This document shows positions 1 through 8,248 of a stretch of DNA of 64,000 nucleotides, in pieces. Origin of the DNA: JBDTSW01 sp963797835 (GTDB taxonomy: Bacteria; Actinomycetota; Thermoleophilia; Solirubrobacterales; 70-9). Where the stretch lies: NCBI GenBank assembly GCA_963797835.1, contig CAWCRN010000026.1, forward strand, positions 310,001-374,000, written 5' to 3'. Numbering within the stretch: the stretch's first letter is position 1; each line of letters starts with the position of its first letter. The notes under the pieces were generated by a model, which saw nothing but the letters and a program-made list of their open reading frames with translations, was not told the origin of the DNA and ran no database searches. Both the position numbers and the translations under genes were made by a program.

Positions 1-417
1 GCCCTGGGTGATCGCGTAGACGAGCACCAGCAGCCCGATTCCGGAGTCGAACGGGGCGAGCACGGCGAACGACGAGATGATCGAGGGGTAGTTCGACTCG
101 CGCACGCTTCGCTTCGCGAGCACGATCTTCACCGCGTCGCCGCCGCGGGCGGGGAGGATGCCGTTCAGGCCGGCGCCGACCAGAAAGGCGCCGACTACCC
201 CCCGCTCGCTGACGCGGTCGCCGGGGTAGGCGGCCCGCAGAGCGTTCGCCCAGGCGTGCCCGCGGCAGAGCTGGAGCCCCAGCGAGAGGACCAGCGCGGC
301 GGCGAGCCAGCCCCATCCGATCCCGGCGAGCCCCTCGAAGAAACGCTCGGCGGCGCGGCCGAAGGCGTCGATCTGCCTGCCCAGGTCGATCGCGGCGGCG
401 GGCCCGGGGGCGAACAT
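1..417 (-). CDS. LPG-synthase-like integral membrane protein (partial, C-terminus outside window)
   Basis: An open frame of 139 codons runs off the left edge. The ATG is at 417. The N-terminus is amphipathic, followed by a hydrophobic helix and the segment GLNGILPARGGDAVKIVLAK. That segment matches the conserved N-x-(I/L)-x-P-A-R-x-G-(D/E) signature of the lysylphosphatidylglycerol-synthase transmembrane family (UPF0104-type flippase or glycolipid-linked proteins). Members sit in the cytoplasmic membrane, and some move or modify lipids. The substrate cannot be told from this fragment. It is divergent from the gene at 440 with 22 bases between starts. The minus-strand TACCTT lies 7 bases before this start, so the transcript is probably leaderless. 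Confidence 0.7.
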   Translation of the reverse strand, partial: MFAPGPAAAIDLGRQIDAFGRAAERFFEGLAGIGWGWLAAALVLSLGLQLCRGHAWANALRAAYPGDRVSERGVVGAFLVGAGLNGILPARGGDAVKIVLAKRSVRESNYPSIISSFAVLAPFDSGIGLLVLVYAITQG

Positions 418-423
418 CGCCCA

Positions 424-430
424 TAAGGTA
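424..430. promoter_or_regulatory. Shared symmetric -10 element (TAAGGTA) of two divergent leaderless genes
   Basis: TAAGGT on the plus strand is 10 bases before the ATG at 440. The same seven bases read on the minus strand give TACCTT, 7 bases before the ATG at 417. Both fit the actinobacterial TANNNT -10 consensus, at spacings expected for leaderless starts. Assigned by position and sequence only. Confidence 0.5.
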
Positions 431-439
431 GAGCGGCCG

Positions 440-2020
440 ATGGTCCTCGCGCCGATGCTGCTGGCCGCCGTGGCGGCCGGGATCTACCTCGCGGCTGACC
501 CGGCGAGCGCAGATCTCGCCGCGCAGACGTTCCGCGCCGACCTCTACGCCGAGGGCGGATTCGCGGTCTGGAACAACGCCTGGTATTCCGGCCATCACCT
601 CCCCGGCTACAGCCTGCTGTTCCCGCCGCTGGCGGCCTGGCTATCGCCCCAGCTCGTGGGTGCGATCTCGGCCGTCGCGTCGGCTGGCCTGTTCGGCGCC
701 CTCGCACACCACCGGTTCGGGCCCCAGGCCCGGATCGGCGTGCTCTGGTTCGCATTCGCCACCGCGACGAACCTCCTCACCGGGCGCCTGACCTTCGCGC
801 TGGGGCTGGCGGTCGCGCTGGCGGCGCTGCTCGCAGTGCAGCGCCGGCGGCCCGTCGTGGGCGCCGCGCTGGGCCTGCTCACCTCGTTCTCAAGCCCCGT
901 GGCGGGGTTCTTCCTCGCGCTCGCCGGCGCCGCGGTGTGGATCGCGGAGCGGCGGGAACCGCGTCGCGGCGTCCGCGTGGCAGCCGTCGCGACCGCGCTG
1001 GCCGCCCTCGCCGGGATCGCGGCGCTGATCGTCGCCTTCCCGCTCGGCGGGGTCGAGCCATTCGTGGCGTCGGCCTTCTGGTACGTGCCGATCATCTGCG
1101 CGGTGGCGCTGGTCCTCATCCCCGGCGACGAGCGCGTCGTGCGCTGGGGCGTGGCGCTGTACGGCCTGGCCGCCGTCGTCCTCTTCCTCGTGGACAACGC
1201 CGTGGGGGGGAACATCACCCGCCTGGGCGCCCTGTTCGCCGGCCCGGTGCTGGCCCTCACCCTCGCCGGCCGCCGGCCCGTCGCGCTCGCGATCCTCGCG
1301 CTGCCGCTGCTGGCCTGGCAGTGGGGGCCCGCGATCCGCGACGTGTCCGACGCGGCCGGGGACCCGTCGGTCGAGCGGGCGTTCCACGCGCCCCTCGTCG
1401 AAGAGCTGGACAGCCTCACCGCCGGCGCTCCGGCCCGTGTTCACGTGCTCCCCACCCGCAACCGCTGGGAGGCGGTCCATGTTGCGCCCCACCACCCGCT
1501 TGCGCGCGGCTGGCTGCGGCAGGCGGAGTCGGACGACTTCGACCTGTTCGACGGCGGGGACCTCACCGAGGACGCTCACCTCGAGTGGCTCCGCGAGCGC
1601 GCGGTCTCCTATGTGGCCGTGCCCCTGGGCGTGGAGCTCGACTACCTCGCCGAGGACGAGGCGGCGTTGATCGAGGGCGGGCTGCCCTACCTCGACCCGG
1701 TGTGGGAGAACGAGGACTGGCGGCTCTACGCCGTGACCGCCGACGCGCCGCTCGTGTCCACGCCCGAGGCGCCGCTGGAGCCGGCCGCCGACGCGCGCCT
1801 GGCGGCCCTGGGTCCGGACTGGTTCGAGCTGACCGCCGACGAAGAGGGTTCGTACCTGGTGCGCATCCATTACACGCGCTACTGGCGGGTGGCCCAGGGA
1901 GACGCCTGCCTGGCCCGGGACGGAGACTGGACCGTGGTCGAGGTCGAGGCCGCCTCGGTGGTCAGGGTCGAGGCGAGCTTCGCGCTGGAGGCGCTCTTCG
2001 GTTCACCCGACGGCTGCTAG
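440..2020 (+). CDS. Large polytopic membrane protein, GT-C-like, with soluble C-terminal domain
   Basis: This is a 526-residue protein. Roughly the first 310 residues are a run of hydrophobic helices, and the last 200 or so residues form a soluble, acidic region. An early loop reads WNNAWYSGHHLPGYSLLFPP, a charged and aromatic loop after helix 1 like those of GT-C type membrane glycosyltransferases and related lipid-linked sugar proteins. I do not recognise a named family, so transferase activity is a structural guess. The start is supported by the TAAGGT element at 424. It ends 12 bases before the convergent HAD gene. Confidence 0.7.
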   Translation: MVLAPMLLAAVAAGIYLAADPASADLAAQTFRADLYAEGGFAVWNNAWYSGHHLPGYSLLFPPLAAWLSPQLVGAISAVASAGLFGALAHHRFGPQARIGVLWFAFATATNLLTGRLTFALGLAVALAALLAVQRRRPVVGAALGLLTSFSSPVAGFFLALAGAAVWIAERREPRRGVRVAAVATALAALAGIAALIVAFPLGGVEPFVASAFWYVPIICAVALVLIPGDERVVRWGVALYGLAAVVLFLVDNAVGGNITRLGALFAGPVLALTLAGRRPVALAILALPLLAWQWGPAIRDVSDAAGDPSVERAFHAPLVEELDSLTAGAPARVHVLPTRNRWEAVHVAPHHPLARGWLRQAESDDFDLFDGGDLTEDAHLEWLRERAVSYVAVPLGVELDYLAEDEAALIEGGLPYLDPVWENEDWRLYAVTADAPLVSTPEAPLEPAADARLAALGPDWFELTADEEGSYLVRIHYTRYWRVAQGDACLARDGDWTVVEVEAASVVRVEASFALEALFGSPDGC

Positions 2021-2031
2021 GCCGCGCCCCG

Positions 2032-2649
2032 CTACGCCGAGGCTCGAAGCTCCACGCCCAGGAAGTCCTCCAGGGCGGCGACCGTCTCGCCGGTGGTGCG
2101 GTGCAGGATCGCCCGCATCCCGACCGCCTCGGCGCCGGCGCAGTTCTCGCGCAGGTCGTCGACGAAGACCGCGTCGGCGGGTGCGACGGCCAGGCGCTCG
2201 CAGGCGAGCAGGTAGATCTCGGGCTGCGGCTTGTGCATTCCGACCTCGCCGGAGATCACCGCCTCGTCGAAGATGTCGATCGGGGCCCGGTCGTAGATGC
2301 CCAGCCCCCACGAGTTCGAGACCAGCCCGGTCCGGATCCCGGCGGCGCCCGCCGCGCGGACAGCGGCGATCATCTCCTCGTCGGGCCGCAGGCCCGCGAA
2401 CAGGCGAGCCGTGAGGTCGGTGGTGTCGTCGAGTCCGAGGAGGGCGCCGAACGCGGGCTCGAACTCGGCGCTGTCGATCTCCCCGGTCTCCAGTGAGCGC
2501 AGGAGACGCAGCGCCTCGGCGTCGCCGCGGAAGAGCCGGAGCACCGCGTCGGGCTCGAGGCCCTCGTCCTCGCAGAAGGCGGCGAACGCGGGCCAGATGC
2601 TGGTCGTGAGGACGCCGCCGAAGTCGACTATGAGAGCCTTCGCAGGCAT
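2032..2649 (-). CDS. HAD-superfamily hydrolase (ACAD10 N-terminal-domain-like)
   Basis: A 205-residue HAD protein. Motif I is DFGGVL at residues 9-14, so the usual second aspartate is Gly, as in a subset of HAD proteins including ACAD10-type domains. Motif II is VSNSWG, motif III is the Lys in GMHKPQPE, and motif IV is VDDLRENC. The nucleophile Asp9 is present but the general acid is missing, so classical phosphatase activity is uncertain. The start was placed at MPAKAL because homology begins there. Its CAT overlaps the ATG of the divergent kinase gene. Together with the kinase and acyl-CoA dehydrogenase next door it forms the unfused equivalent of ACAD10. Confidence 0.85.
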   Translation of the reverse strand: MPAKALIVDFGGVLTTSIWPAFAAFCEDEGLEPDAVLRLFRGDAEALRLLRSLETGEIDSAEFEPAFGALLGLDDTTDLTARLFAGLRPDEEMIAAVRAAGAAGIRTGLVSNSWGLGIYDRAPIDIFDEAVISGEVGMHKPQPEIYLLACERLAVAPADAVFVDDLRENCAGAEAVGMRAILHRTTGETVAALEDFLGVELRASA

Positions 2650-3721
2650 GGCAGGCGAGGAGGCTACAGCCGACGCCGCGCTCGTTCCGGACGGCATCGA
2701 CCGCGAGCGCGTCGAGGCTTGGTTCGAGGCGAACCTCGAGGGCGTCGAGCTGCCCCTGGCGTTCGAGCGGATCTCGGGCGGACGCTCGAACCTCACCTAC
2801 GGCGTGGCCGACTCCGCGGGCAACCGCTGGGCCCTGCGCCGGCCGCCGCTGGGCAAACGGCTGGGGTCGGCGCACGACATGGGCCGCGAGCACCGGGTGA
2901 TCTCGGCCCTCCAGCCGACGCCGGTGCCGGTCCCGCCGGTGGCCGGCTTCTGCGAGGACGAGGCGGTGAACGGCGCTCCGTTCTACGTGATGGGCTTCGT
3001 TGACGGCCCGATCCTGCGCTCCCAGCGCGACGCTGTGGATGCGTTCTCGGAGGACGAGCGGGCTGCAATCGGCGAGAGGGTCGTGGACACCCTCGTCGCC
3101 ATCCACGCGGTCGACCCCGACGAGGTCGGCCTCGGCGAGCTGGGCAAGAAGCAGGACTACGTCGCGCGCCAGCTCCACCGCTGGCAGGGCCAATGGGGGA
3201 AGTCGAAGATGCGAGAGCTGGACGTGGTGGACGACGTCCACGACCGCCTCGCGGCCCGCATCCCCGACCAGGGGCCGGCCACGATCGTCCACGGCGACTA
3301 CCGCCTGGACAACATGATCCTGAGCGCCGAAGGTGGTGAGGTGGCAGCGGTCGTCGACTGGGAGCTCTGCACGCTGGGCGACCCGCTGGCCGACGTCGGC
3401 CTCCTGATGGTCTACTGGTCGGAGCTGGGCGACGACCTGATCCCCCTCTTCGACCCGCCGACCACGGCGCCCGGCTTCCCGGGCCGCACCGAGCTTCGCG
3501 AGCGCTACGCGGAGCACTCCGGGCGCGACCTCTCGCAGCTCGACTTCTACGTCGCCCTCGGCTACTGGAAGCTCGCGATCATCCTCGAGGGCGTCCTGGC
3601 CCGCTACACGGCCGGGCAGTACGGCGAGGGCGAGGACGCCGACGCGGCCCTCGGCGAGTCGGCGAAGATCGTCCAGCGCCTGGCCGAGGCCGCCTCCGAG
3701 GCCGAGCGCCGCCTGGGCTAG
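2648..3721 (+). CDS. APH-family kinase (ACAD10/ACAD11 kinase-domain-like)
   Basis: A 357-residue aminoglycoside-phosphotransferase-fold protein. The catalytic loop HGDYRLDN is at residues 215-222 and the metal-binding segment VDWELCTLGDP at 236-246, the form typical of the acyl-CoA dehydrogenase-linked branch rather than of antibiotic kinases. In characterised relatives (the LvaA kinase of levulinate catabolism and the ACAD10/11 kinase domains) this fold phosphorylates 4-hydroxyacyl-CoAs before elimination and reduction to the enoyl-CoA level. The neighbouring dehydrogenase and HAD gene make the same role the best guess here. The ATG at 2648 overlaps the start codon of the divergent HAD gene. 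Confidence 0.85.
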   Translation: MAGEEATADAALVPDGIDRERVEAWFEANLEGVELPLAFERISGGRSNLTYGVADSAGNRWALRRPPLGKRLGSAHDMGREHRVISALQPTPVPVPPVAGFCEDEAVNGAPFYVMGFVDGPILRSQRDAVDAFSEDERAAIGERVVDTLVAIHAVDPDEVGLGELGKKQDYVARQLHRWQGQWGKSKMRELDVVDDVHDRLAARIPDQGPATIVHGDYRLDNMILSAEGGEVAAVVDWELCTLGDPLADVGLLMVYWSELGDDLIPLFDPPTTAPGFPGRTELRERYAEHSGRDLSQLDFYVALGYWKLAIILEGVLARYTAGQYGEGEDADAALGESAKIVQRLAEAASEAERRLG

Positions 3722-3881
3722 GCCGTCGCTGCGGCCGGGCTGACCCGCCGGGCGGCGTTTCGCGGCCGTCCAGCGGCACACGAGGCGTTCGCGGCGGACA
3801 TTCATCACCGAGGACTCGTCGTGGGGGGGCGAATCGGCTCCGCCTGCTGCGCGCCCTACTCGATGGTGTTGGCGGCCGTCT

Positions 3882-5144
3882 TCAGGCCGTCGCTGCCGCG
3901 GGGGCCGACTCGGGGTCGCCGCCGCTCTCGGCCTCGAGCTCCCTCGCCCAGTGGTTCAGCTCGCGGCGGGCGATCACCATCTTGTGGACCTCGTCGGGCC
4001 CGTCGGCGACCTTCAGCATGCGGCTGAAGCGCCACATCCCCGCCAGCGGGATGTCGTCGGACATGCCGAGCGCGCCGTGGACCTGGATCGCGCGGTCGAG
4101 CACGTCCATCACGACGTTCGCCGCGACCACCTTGATCATCGAGATCTCGCGGCGGGCGGCCTTCTTGCCCTCGGTGTCCATCTTCCACGCGGCGAGCAGG
4201 GTTAGGAGCCGAGCCTGCTCGGTCTCCATGCGGCTCTTCGCGATGAAGTCCTGAACGAACTGCTTCTCGGCGAGCTTCTCGCCCTGCGTCTCGCGGGTCA
4301 GGGCGCGCTTGCACATCATCTCGATCGCCCGCTCGCAGCTCCCGATCGCGCGCATGCAGTGGTGGATCCGGCCTGGGCCCAGGCGGTCCTGGGCGATCGC
4401 GAACCCCGCCTGGCGGGGGCCCAGCAGGTTCGCCTCGGGGACGCGGCAGTCCTCGTAGAGGATCTCGCAGTGGCCCGGCCCGCCGTCGTGACCCATCACC
4501 GGTACCGGCCGCACGAGGTTGAAGCCGGGGTTGTCGACCGGGACGAGGATCATCGACGCCCGGGCGTAGCGGTGGGCGTCGGGGTCGGTGACGACCATCG
4601 CGATCGCCACGTCGGCGCCCACGGCGCCGGACGTGAACCACTTGTGCCCGTTGATGACCCACTCGCCGTCCACCAGCTCGGCGCGGGTCCTCAGCGTGGT
4701 GGGGTCCGAGCCGGAGACCTCGGGCTCGGTCATCGAGAAGCAGGAGCGGATGTCGCCGTCGAGCAGGGGCTGCAGCCAGCGCTCCTTCTGCTCGTCGGTG
4801 CCGTGCTCGGCGAGGATCTCCATGTTGCCGGTGTCGGGGGCGGCGCAGTTGAACGCCATCCCGGCGATCGCCGGGCTGCGGCCCATCTCCTCGCACAGCA
4901 GGCCGTACTCCCAGTTCGTGAGCCCCGGCCCGTAGCGCTCGTCGGGCATGAACAGGTTCCAGAGCCCCTCGGCGCGCGCGCGCTCGCGGATCCCGACGAT
5001 GATCTCGGGATACGGGACCCCCGGGCGGACCTCGTCGTCGAGCGCGCGGAGCGCCTCCATCTCGACGGGGTAGACGTGCTCGTCGAGGAAGGCGCGAATC
5101 CGCTCGCGCAGCTCGTCGACACGCGGGCTTGGCGTGAAGTCCAC
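3882..5144 (-). CDS. Acyl-CoA dehydrogenase family protein (ACAD10/11-like)
   Basis: A 420-residue flavoprotein of full family length. Visible features are the FAD/substrate loop CFSMTEPEVSGSDPTTLRTR, the beta-domain INGHKWFTSGA, and the C-terminal helical domain with QVHGALGMSDDIPLAG and RDGPDEVHK-like signatures (VADGPDEVHKMVIARREL). It should oxidise an acyl-CoA or process a phosphorylated 4-hydroxyacyl-CoA, passing electrons to ETF. It lies 160 bases past the end of the APH-like kinase and is convergent with it. No other gene sits in that gap. Confidence 0.9.
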   Translation of the reverse strand: MDFTPSPRVDELRERIRAFLDEHVYPVEMEALRALDDEVRPGVPYPEIIVGIRERARAEGLWNLFMPDERYGPGLTNWEYGLLCEEMGRSPAIAGMAFNCAAPDTGNMEILAEHGTDEQKERWLQPLLDGDIRSCFSMTEPEVSGSDPTTLRTRAELVDGEWVINGHKWFTSGAVGADVAIAMVVTDPDAHRYARASMILVPVDNPGFNLVRPVPVMGHDGGPGHCEILYEDCRVPEANLLGPRQAGFAIAQDRLGPGRIHHCMRAIGSCERAIEMMCKRALTRETQGEKLAEKQFVQDFIAKSRMETEQARLLTLLAAWKMDTEGKKAARREISMIKVVAANVVMDVLDRAIQVHGALGMSDDIPLAGMWRFSRMLKVADGPDEVHKMVIARRELNHWARELEAESGGDPESAPAAATA

Positions 5145-5187
5145 GGGCGCAGACTAAAGGAAGGCCGCTGGGCGGCCGCGGAGGCGG

Positions 5188-6078
5188 CTACGTGGCCGCC
5201 GCGCCTCGCAGGCGCCGCTGCGAGATCGCCTGGATCGCGAACAGGCCGCCGACCAGCACGGCCGCGATCAGGATCGCCGGGATCACGACGCTGGGCTCGC
5301 CCTCCTTGACGACCAGCGTCGTCCCGGACGCGCAGAGTACGACCGCGAGCGCGCGGCGCAGGAAGGTCTGCGGGGCGCGGACGGCGAGCATGCCGCCGAG
5401 CAGGACGCCCGGCACCGAGCCGATGAGGATGTTGCCGGCGAGGACGAAGTCGACGTTGCCGCCGACCCAGTGGGCGATGCCCGCGGCCCAGAGCAGCACC
5501 GCTGCGTGGAAGATGTCGGTGCCGACCACCCGCTGGGGGGTGAGCCGGAAGATCGCGATCAGCGCGATCGCGATCAGCGTGCCGCTGCCCGCCGAGGTGA
5601 GCCCGATCACGAACCCGGTGACCACGCCGGTGACGACCGCGGCGATGATGTGGCGGCGGTAGAGGTGCACCGCGTAGCGCTCGGCGATCACGTCCTTGAA
5701 GAAGATCGAGCGCAGGAGGGTCGCGATCCCGACCACAAGGAGCGCGCCGCCCAGCATCCCCAGGACCAGCTTGTCGAGGTCGTCGCCGTAGGTGCGCTGG
5801 AGCAGCTCGATCACGTACACGCCCACGAGCGCCGACGGCACGCTTCCGACGGCGAGCCAGAAGGCGATGCCGCGGTGGACGGTCTTGAGCTTCAGGTGCT
5901 GGTAGCCGCCGACGGTCTTGGTCACCGCCGCGTAGAAGATGTCGGTGCCGATCGCGGTCACCGGTGAGATCCCGAAGACCAGGATCAGCAGGGGGGTCAT
6001 CAGGCTCGCGCCGCCCATGCCGGTCATGCCGACGAGCAGCCCGATGCCGAGCCCGAAGAAGATGATCGCGGGGTCCAT
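5188..6078 (-). CDS. TauE/SafE-family permease (sulfite or organosulfonate exporter type)
   Basis: A 296-residue membrane protein with about eight hydrophobic segments and two repeated halves. Each half carries the family motif (GMTGMGGASLMTPLL and GLTSAGSGTLIAIAL), each followed by an A(V)xGTDIF(Y/H)AA segment. TauE/SafE proteins move sulfite, sulfoacetate and similar small anions across the cytoplasmic membrane. Its position beside an Rrf2 regulator and the sulfate-reduction genes suggests sulfite or sulfate handling. Substrate and direction are inferred. Confidence 0.88.
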   Translation of the reverse strand: MDPAIIFFGLGIGLLVGMTGMGGASLMTPLLILVFGISPVTAIGTDIFYAAVTKTVGGYQHLKLKTVHRGIAFWLAVGSVPSALVGVYVIELLQRTYGDDLDKLVLGMLGGALLVVGIATLLRSIFFKDVIAERYAVHLYRRHIIAAVVTGVVTGFVIGLTSAGSGTLIAIALIAIFRLTPQRVVGTDIFHAAVLLWAAGIAHWVGGNVDFVLAGNILIGSVPGVLLGGMLAVRAPQTFLRRALAVVLCASGTTLVVKEGEPSVVIPAILIAAVLVGGLFAIQAISQRRLRGAAAT

Positions 6079-6105
6079 TGCAGCGCTGTCCGCCTTTGTT
6101 GACCG

Positions 6106-6118
6106 GTTAGGGCCTAAA
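6106..6118. promoter_or_regulatory. Short inverted repeat upstream of tauE-like gene
   Basis: TTAGG-G-CCTAA is a perfect 5-base dyad about 30 bases upstream of the TauE/SafE start. It contains TTAGGGC, which also occurs beside the operator-like dyad in front of the sulfite reductase gene. It may be a regulator site. The evidence is weak. Confidence 0.25.
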
Positions 6119-6201
6119 GGCGAGCGCGGGATGGTAGCAGCGGGACGCGAGCGCCAAACCGGGGCCGCGGCGCCCCGGCGCCGAGCGGCGATCCCCCGCG
6201 T

Positions 6202-6660
6202 CTAGCGCTTGATCCAGGCCTCCGGGTTCTGCAGGATTGCGTCGATCCGCCAGGGGAGGTCGCCCCTGGCGATCTCGGCGAGGGTGATGCTCTCCAGCAC
6301 GCCGCGCAGGTTCGCCCGCACGGCAACCCAGACGTCCCGCAGCTTCTCCGCGGGCCCGGCGTAGTGAAGGTCCTCGGGCGCCGACTCGTGGATGTTCGCG
6401 AGCGGCCCCTCGACCGCCCGGATCACGTCGGCGATCGTGATCTCCTCGGGCGGGCGAGCGAGCCAGTAGCCGCCCTTGTAACCGCGCTTCGCGCGGATCA
6501 ACCGGGCGTGCTTGAGCTCGAGCAGGATGTGTTCCAGGAACTGCAGCGGAATGTCCTGTGCCTGTGCGAGCTGCTCACCCTTGATCGGGTCGCCCTCGGG
6601 CGCAGCGGCCAGCTCCAGCGCGGCTCGCACCGCGTAGTCGGCCTTGGCGGAGATCCTCAT
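6202..6660 (-). CDS. Rrf2-family transcriptional regulator, cysteine-free (CymR-like)
   Basis: A 152-residue protein with an N-terminal winged helix (MRISAKADYAVRAALELA) and the family wing RGYKGGYWLARPPEEITIAD, followed by a dimerisation helix. It has no cysteine at all, so it cannot hold the Fe-S cluster of IscR or NsrR. That is the state of CymR, the cysteine-metabolism repressor of Firmicutes. Placed between TauE/SafE and the sulfate-assimilation cluster, it is the obvious candidate regulator of those genes. It is divergent from the PHP gene with 38 bases between starts. Confidence 0.85.
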   Translation of the reverse strand: MRISAKADYAVRAALELAAAPEGDPIKGEQLAQAQDIPLQFLEHILLELKHARLIRAKRGYKGGYWLARPPEEITIADVIRAVEGPLANIHESAPEDLHYAGPAEKLRDVWVAVRANLRGVLESITLAEIARGDLPWRIDAILQNPEAWIKR

Positions 6661-6698
6661 TTGGCGATTTCGTCCACAATCCTGCGCCCGGTGACCAC

Positions 6699-7517
6699 GT
6701 GATCGACCTACAGAGCCACTCCACTGTCTCAGATGGCCAGCTCGAGCCCGCCGATGTCGCCCGCTCGGCGGCCGAGGCGGGCGTCACGGTGATGTCCCTG
6801 ACGGACCACGACGGCGTGGCCGGCGTCGAGGAGGCTAGCGCCGTCGCGGCCGAGCTTGGGATCGAGAACGTGCCCGCGACCGAGATGTCCTGCGTGCACC
6901 GGTACTCCGAGGACCTTCACATCTGCGGCTATTGGATCGACGTCGAGAAGATCCAGCCCGCCTGCGACCGCGCCCAGCAGGAGCGGGTCGACCGCGCCAA
7001 GGAGATCATCGAGCGGCTCAACTCGCACGGGGTCGAGGTCACCTTCGAGGGCGCGGTCGAGCAGGCGGGCGCAGCCGACGCGATCGGACGCCCACATATC
7101 GCCAAGGCCGCCGGGGCGGGGCCGGACCTCGGGCCGTTCTTCGAGGAGTACCTCGTCCCGGGCGCCAAGGCCTTCGTCTCGCGCAAATGGCCGTCGGCCG
7201 AGCAGGCGGTCGAGATCATCCACGACGCCGGCGGGGTCGCCGTCGTCGCCCACCCGTACTGGGACGTCTCCGAGCCCGAGCAGGTGCGCGACCTGGTCGA
7301 GAGCCTCGTCCGCGACGTCGGTCTGGACGGGATCGAGACCTTCTACCCGCCGCACACCGCCGAGCAGACGAAGCACTGCCTCGAGCTCTGCGACGAGTTC
7401 GGCCTGGTGGCGACCGGCTCCTCCGACTTCCACGGCCCGACCCACAAGACGTTCTCGCGCTGGGGCGCCTACGACACCTACGGCCTCGGCGAGCCGCAGG
7501 TGCCGGCGAGGCCCTAG
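6699..7517 (+). CDS. PHP-domain phosphoesterase (nucleoside-bisphosphate phosphatase / TrpH type)
   Basis: A 272-residue protein starting at GTG 6699. Metal-binding motifs are visible in order: DLQSHSTVSDG, SLTDHDGVAG, an internal GRPHIAKA, VVAHPYW, and the terminal SSDFHGP. These are the His/Asp ligands of the PHP fold. Close families dephosphorylate 3',5'-nucleoside bisphosphates such as pAp, the by-product of PAPS use. That fits the adjacent APS-kinase operon, although the link is inferred from context. Confidence 0.88.
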   Translation: MIDLQSHSTVSDGQLEPADVARSAAEAGVTVMSLTDHDGVAGVEEASAVAAELGIENVPATEMSCVHRYSEDLHICGYWIDVEKIQPACDRAQQERVDRAKEIIERLNSHGVEVTFEGAVEQAGAADAIGRPHIAKAAGAGPDLGPFFEEYLVPGAKAFVSRKWPSAEQAVEIIHDAGGVAVVAHPYWDVSEPEQVRDLVESLVRDVGLDGIETFYPPHTAEQTKHCLELCDEFGLVATGSSDFHGPTHKTFSRWGAYDTYGLGEPQVPARP

Positions 7518-7606
7518 CGCCGCATTGCCTCGAGGGAGACAAGGCGCACACCGGCTACGCGATCTGCAGCAGCCACAAGCCCTGACCCGGTTGGGCGACG
7601 GAGCCG

Positions 7607-8082
7607 CTAGAGGCGGCGGCCGAGGAACAGGCTGCGGCTCCCCGCGCCCTTGGGGTCGACGCTGAAACCGCAGGCCTGGTAGAGGGCGAGGGCTGCAGCG
7701 TTGTCCTCGTTGGTGTCGAGCTCGATCCGCTTGCAGCCCCGCTCGCGGGCTCGGTCGCAGCAGGCCTCGACGAGCGCGCGGCCGAGCCCCGTCCGCCGCG
7801 CATCGTCACGCACGAACAGGTCCTCCAGCCAGCAGTCCTCCGCCGAGGCCCACACGCTCCAGCGGAAGCGGATCTGGGCGACTCCCACGGGCTCACCGTC
7901 GCCGACGCGCCGAGCAGGTACTCGCCGTCCCCGCCGGCCATGATCCGCGCCACGCTCTCGCGCATCTCCTCCGTGGCCGGCTGCGACTTCCCCCAGTGGT
8001 CGCGGAACTCGCCGATCAGCAGGGCTACGGTGTCGAGCTCGTCCCTGCTCGCGACCCACGCTCGTATACCCGCAGCGTTCAT
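7607..8082 (-). CDS. GNAT acetyltransferase, interrupted by one frameshift
   Basis: Residues up to GGDGEYLLGA read from ATG 8082. The remainder (GVAQIRFRWSVW, DLFVRDDARRTGLGRALVEA, NEDNAAALALYQACGF) reads in another frame, so a single-base indel lies near 7905. Joined, the protein is about 157 residues with a complete GNAT fold, including the acetyl-CoA loop R-R-T-G-L-G-R-A and the terminal ALYQACGF motif. The substrate is unknown. The break is probably a sequence error, since both halves are well conserved. Confidence 0.75.
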
Positions 8083-8151
8083 CCGCGCATCTTCACAGGT
8101 GATCGGCGGGACGAGGCAGGGGGGACCTGGCGCTCTCGGCGGCCCAAGACC

Positions 8152-8200
8152 CAGCGTTGTCGGAAAAGTCCCAGGAGGTGGGACAAACCCGACAACGCTG
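8152..8200. terminator. Two-tier stem-loop downstream of the sulfate operon
   Basis: Outer stem: CAGCGTTGTCGG (8152-8163) pairs perfectly with 8189-8200. Inner stem: GTCCCA (8168-8173) pairs with TGGGAC (8179-8184) around a GGAGG loop. The two stems are separated by a symmetric 4x4 A-rich internal loop. It lies about 50 bases past the cysC stop and upstream of the GNAT start. Probably a factor-assisted or GC-type terminator, as there is no T-tract. Confidence 0.5.
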
Positions 8201-8248
8201 CCCGGTGGGGGCAGCCGCCTATGCGGTTGTGCGGGTGCGGCGCAGCCG

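Noticed and set aside
607..1870. Long antisense frames opposite the membrane protein, and similar long frames opposite most genes.
   Set aside because: They are Arg/Pro/Gly-rich frames expected from high-GC codon bias and show no domain features.
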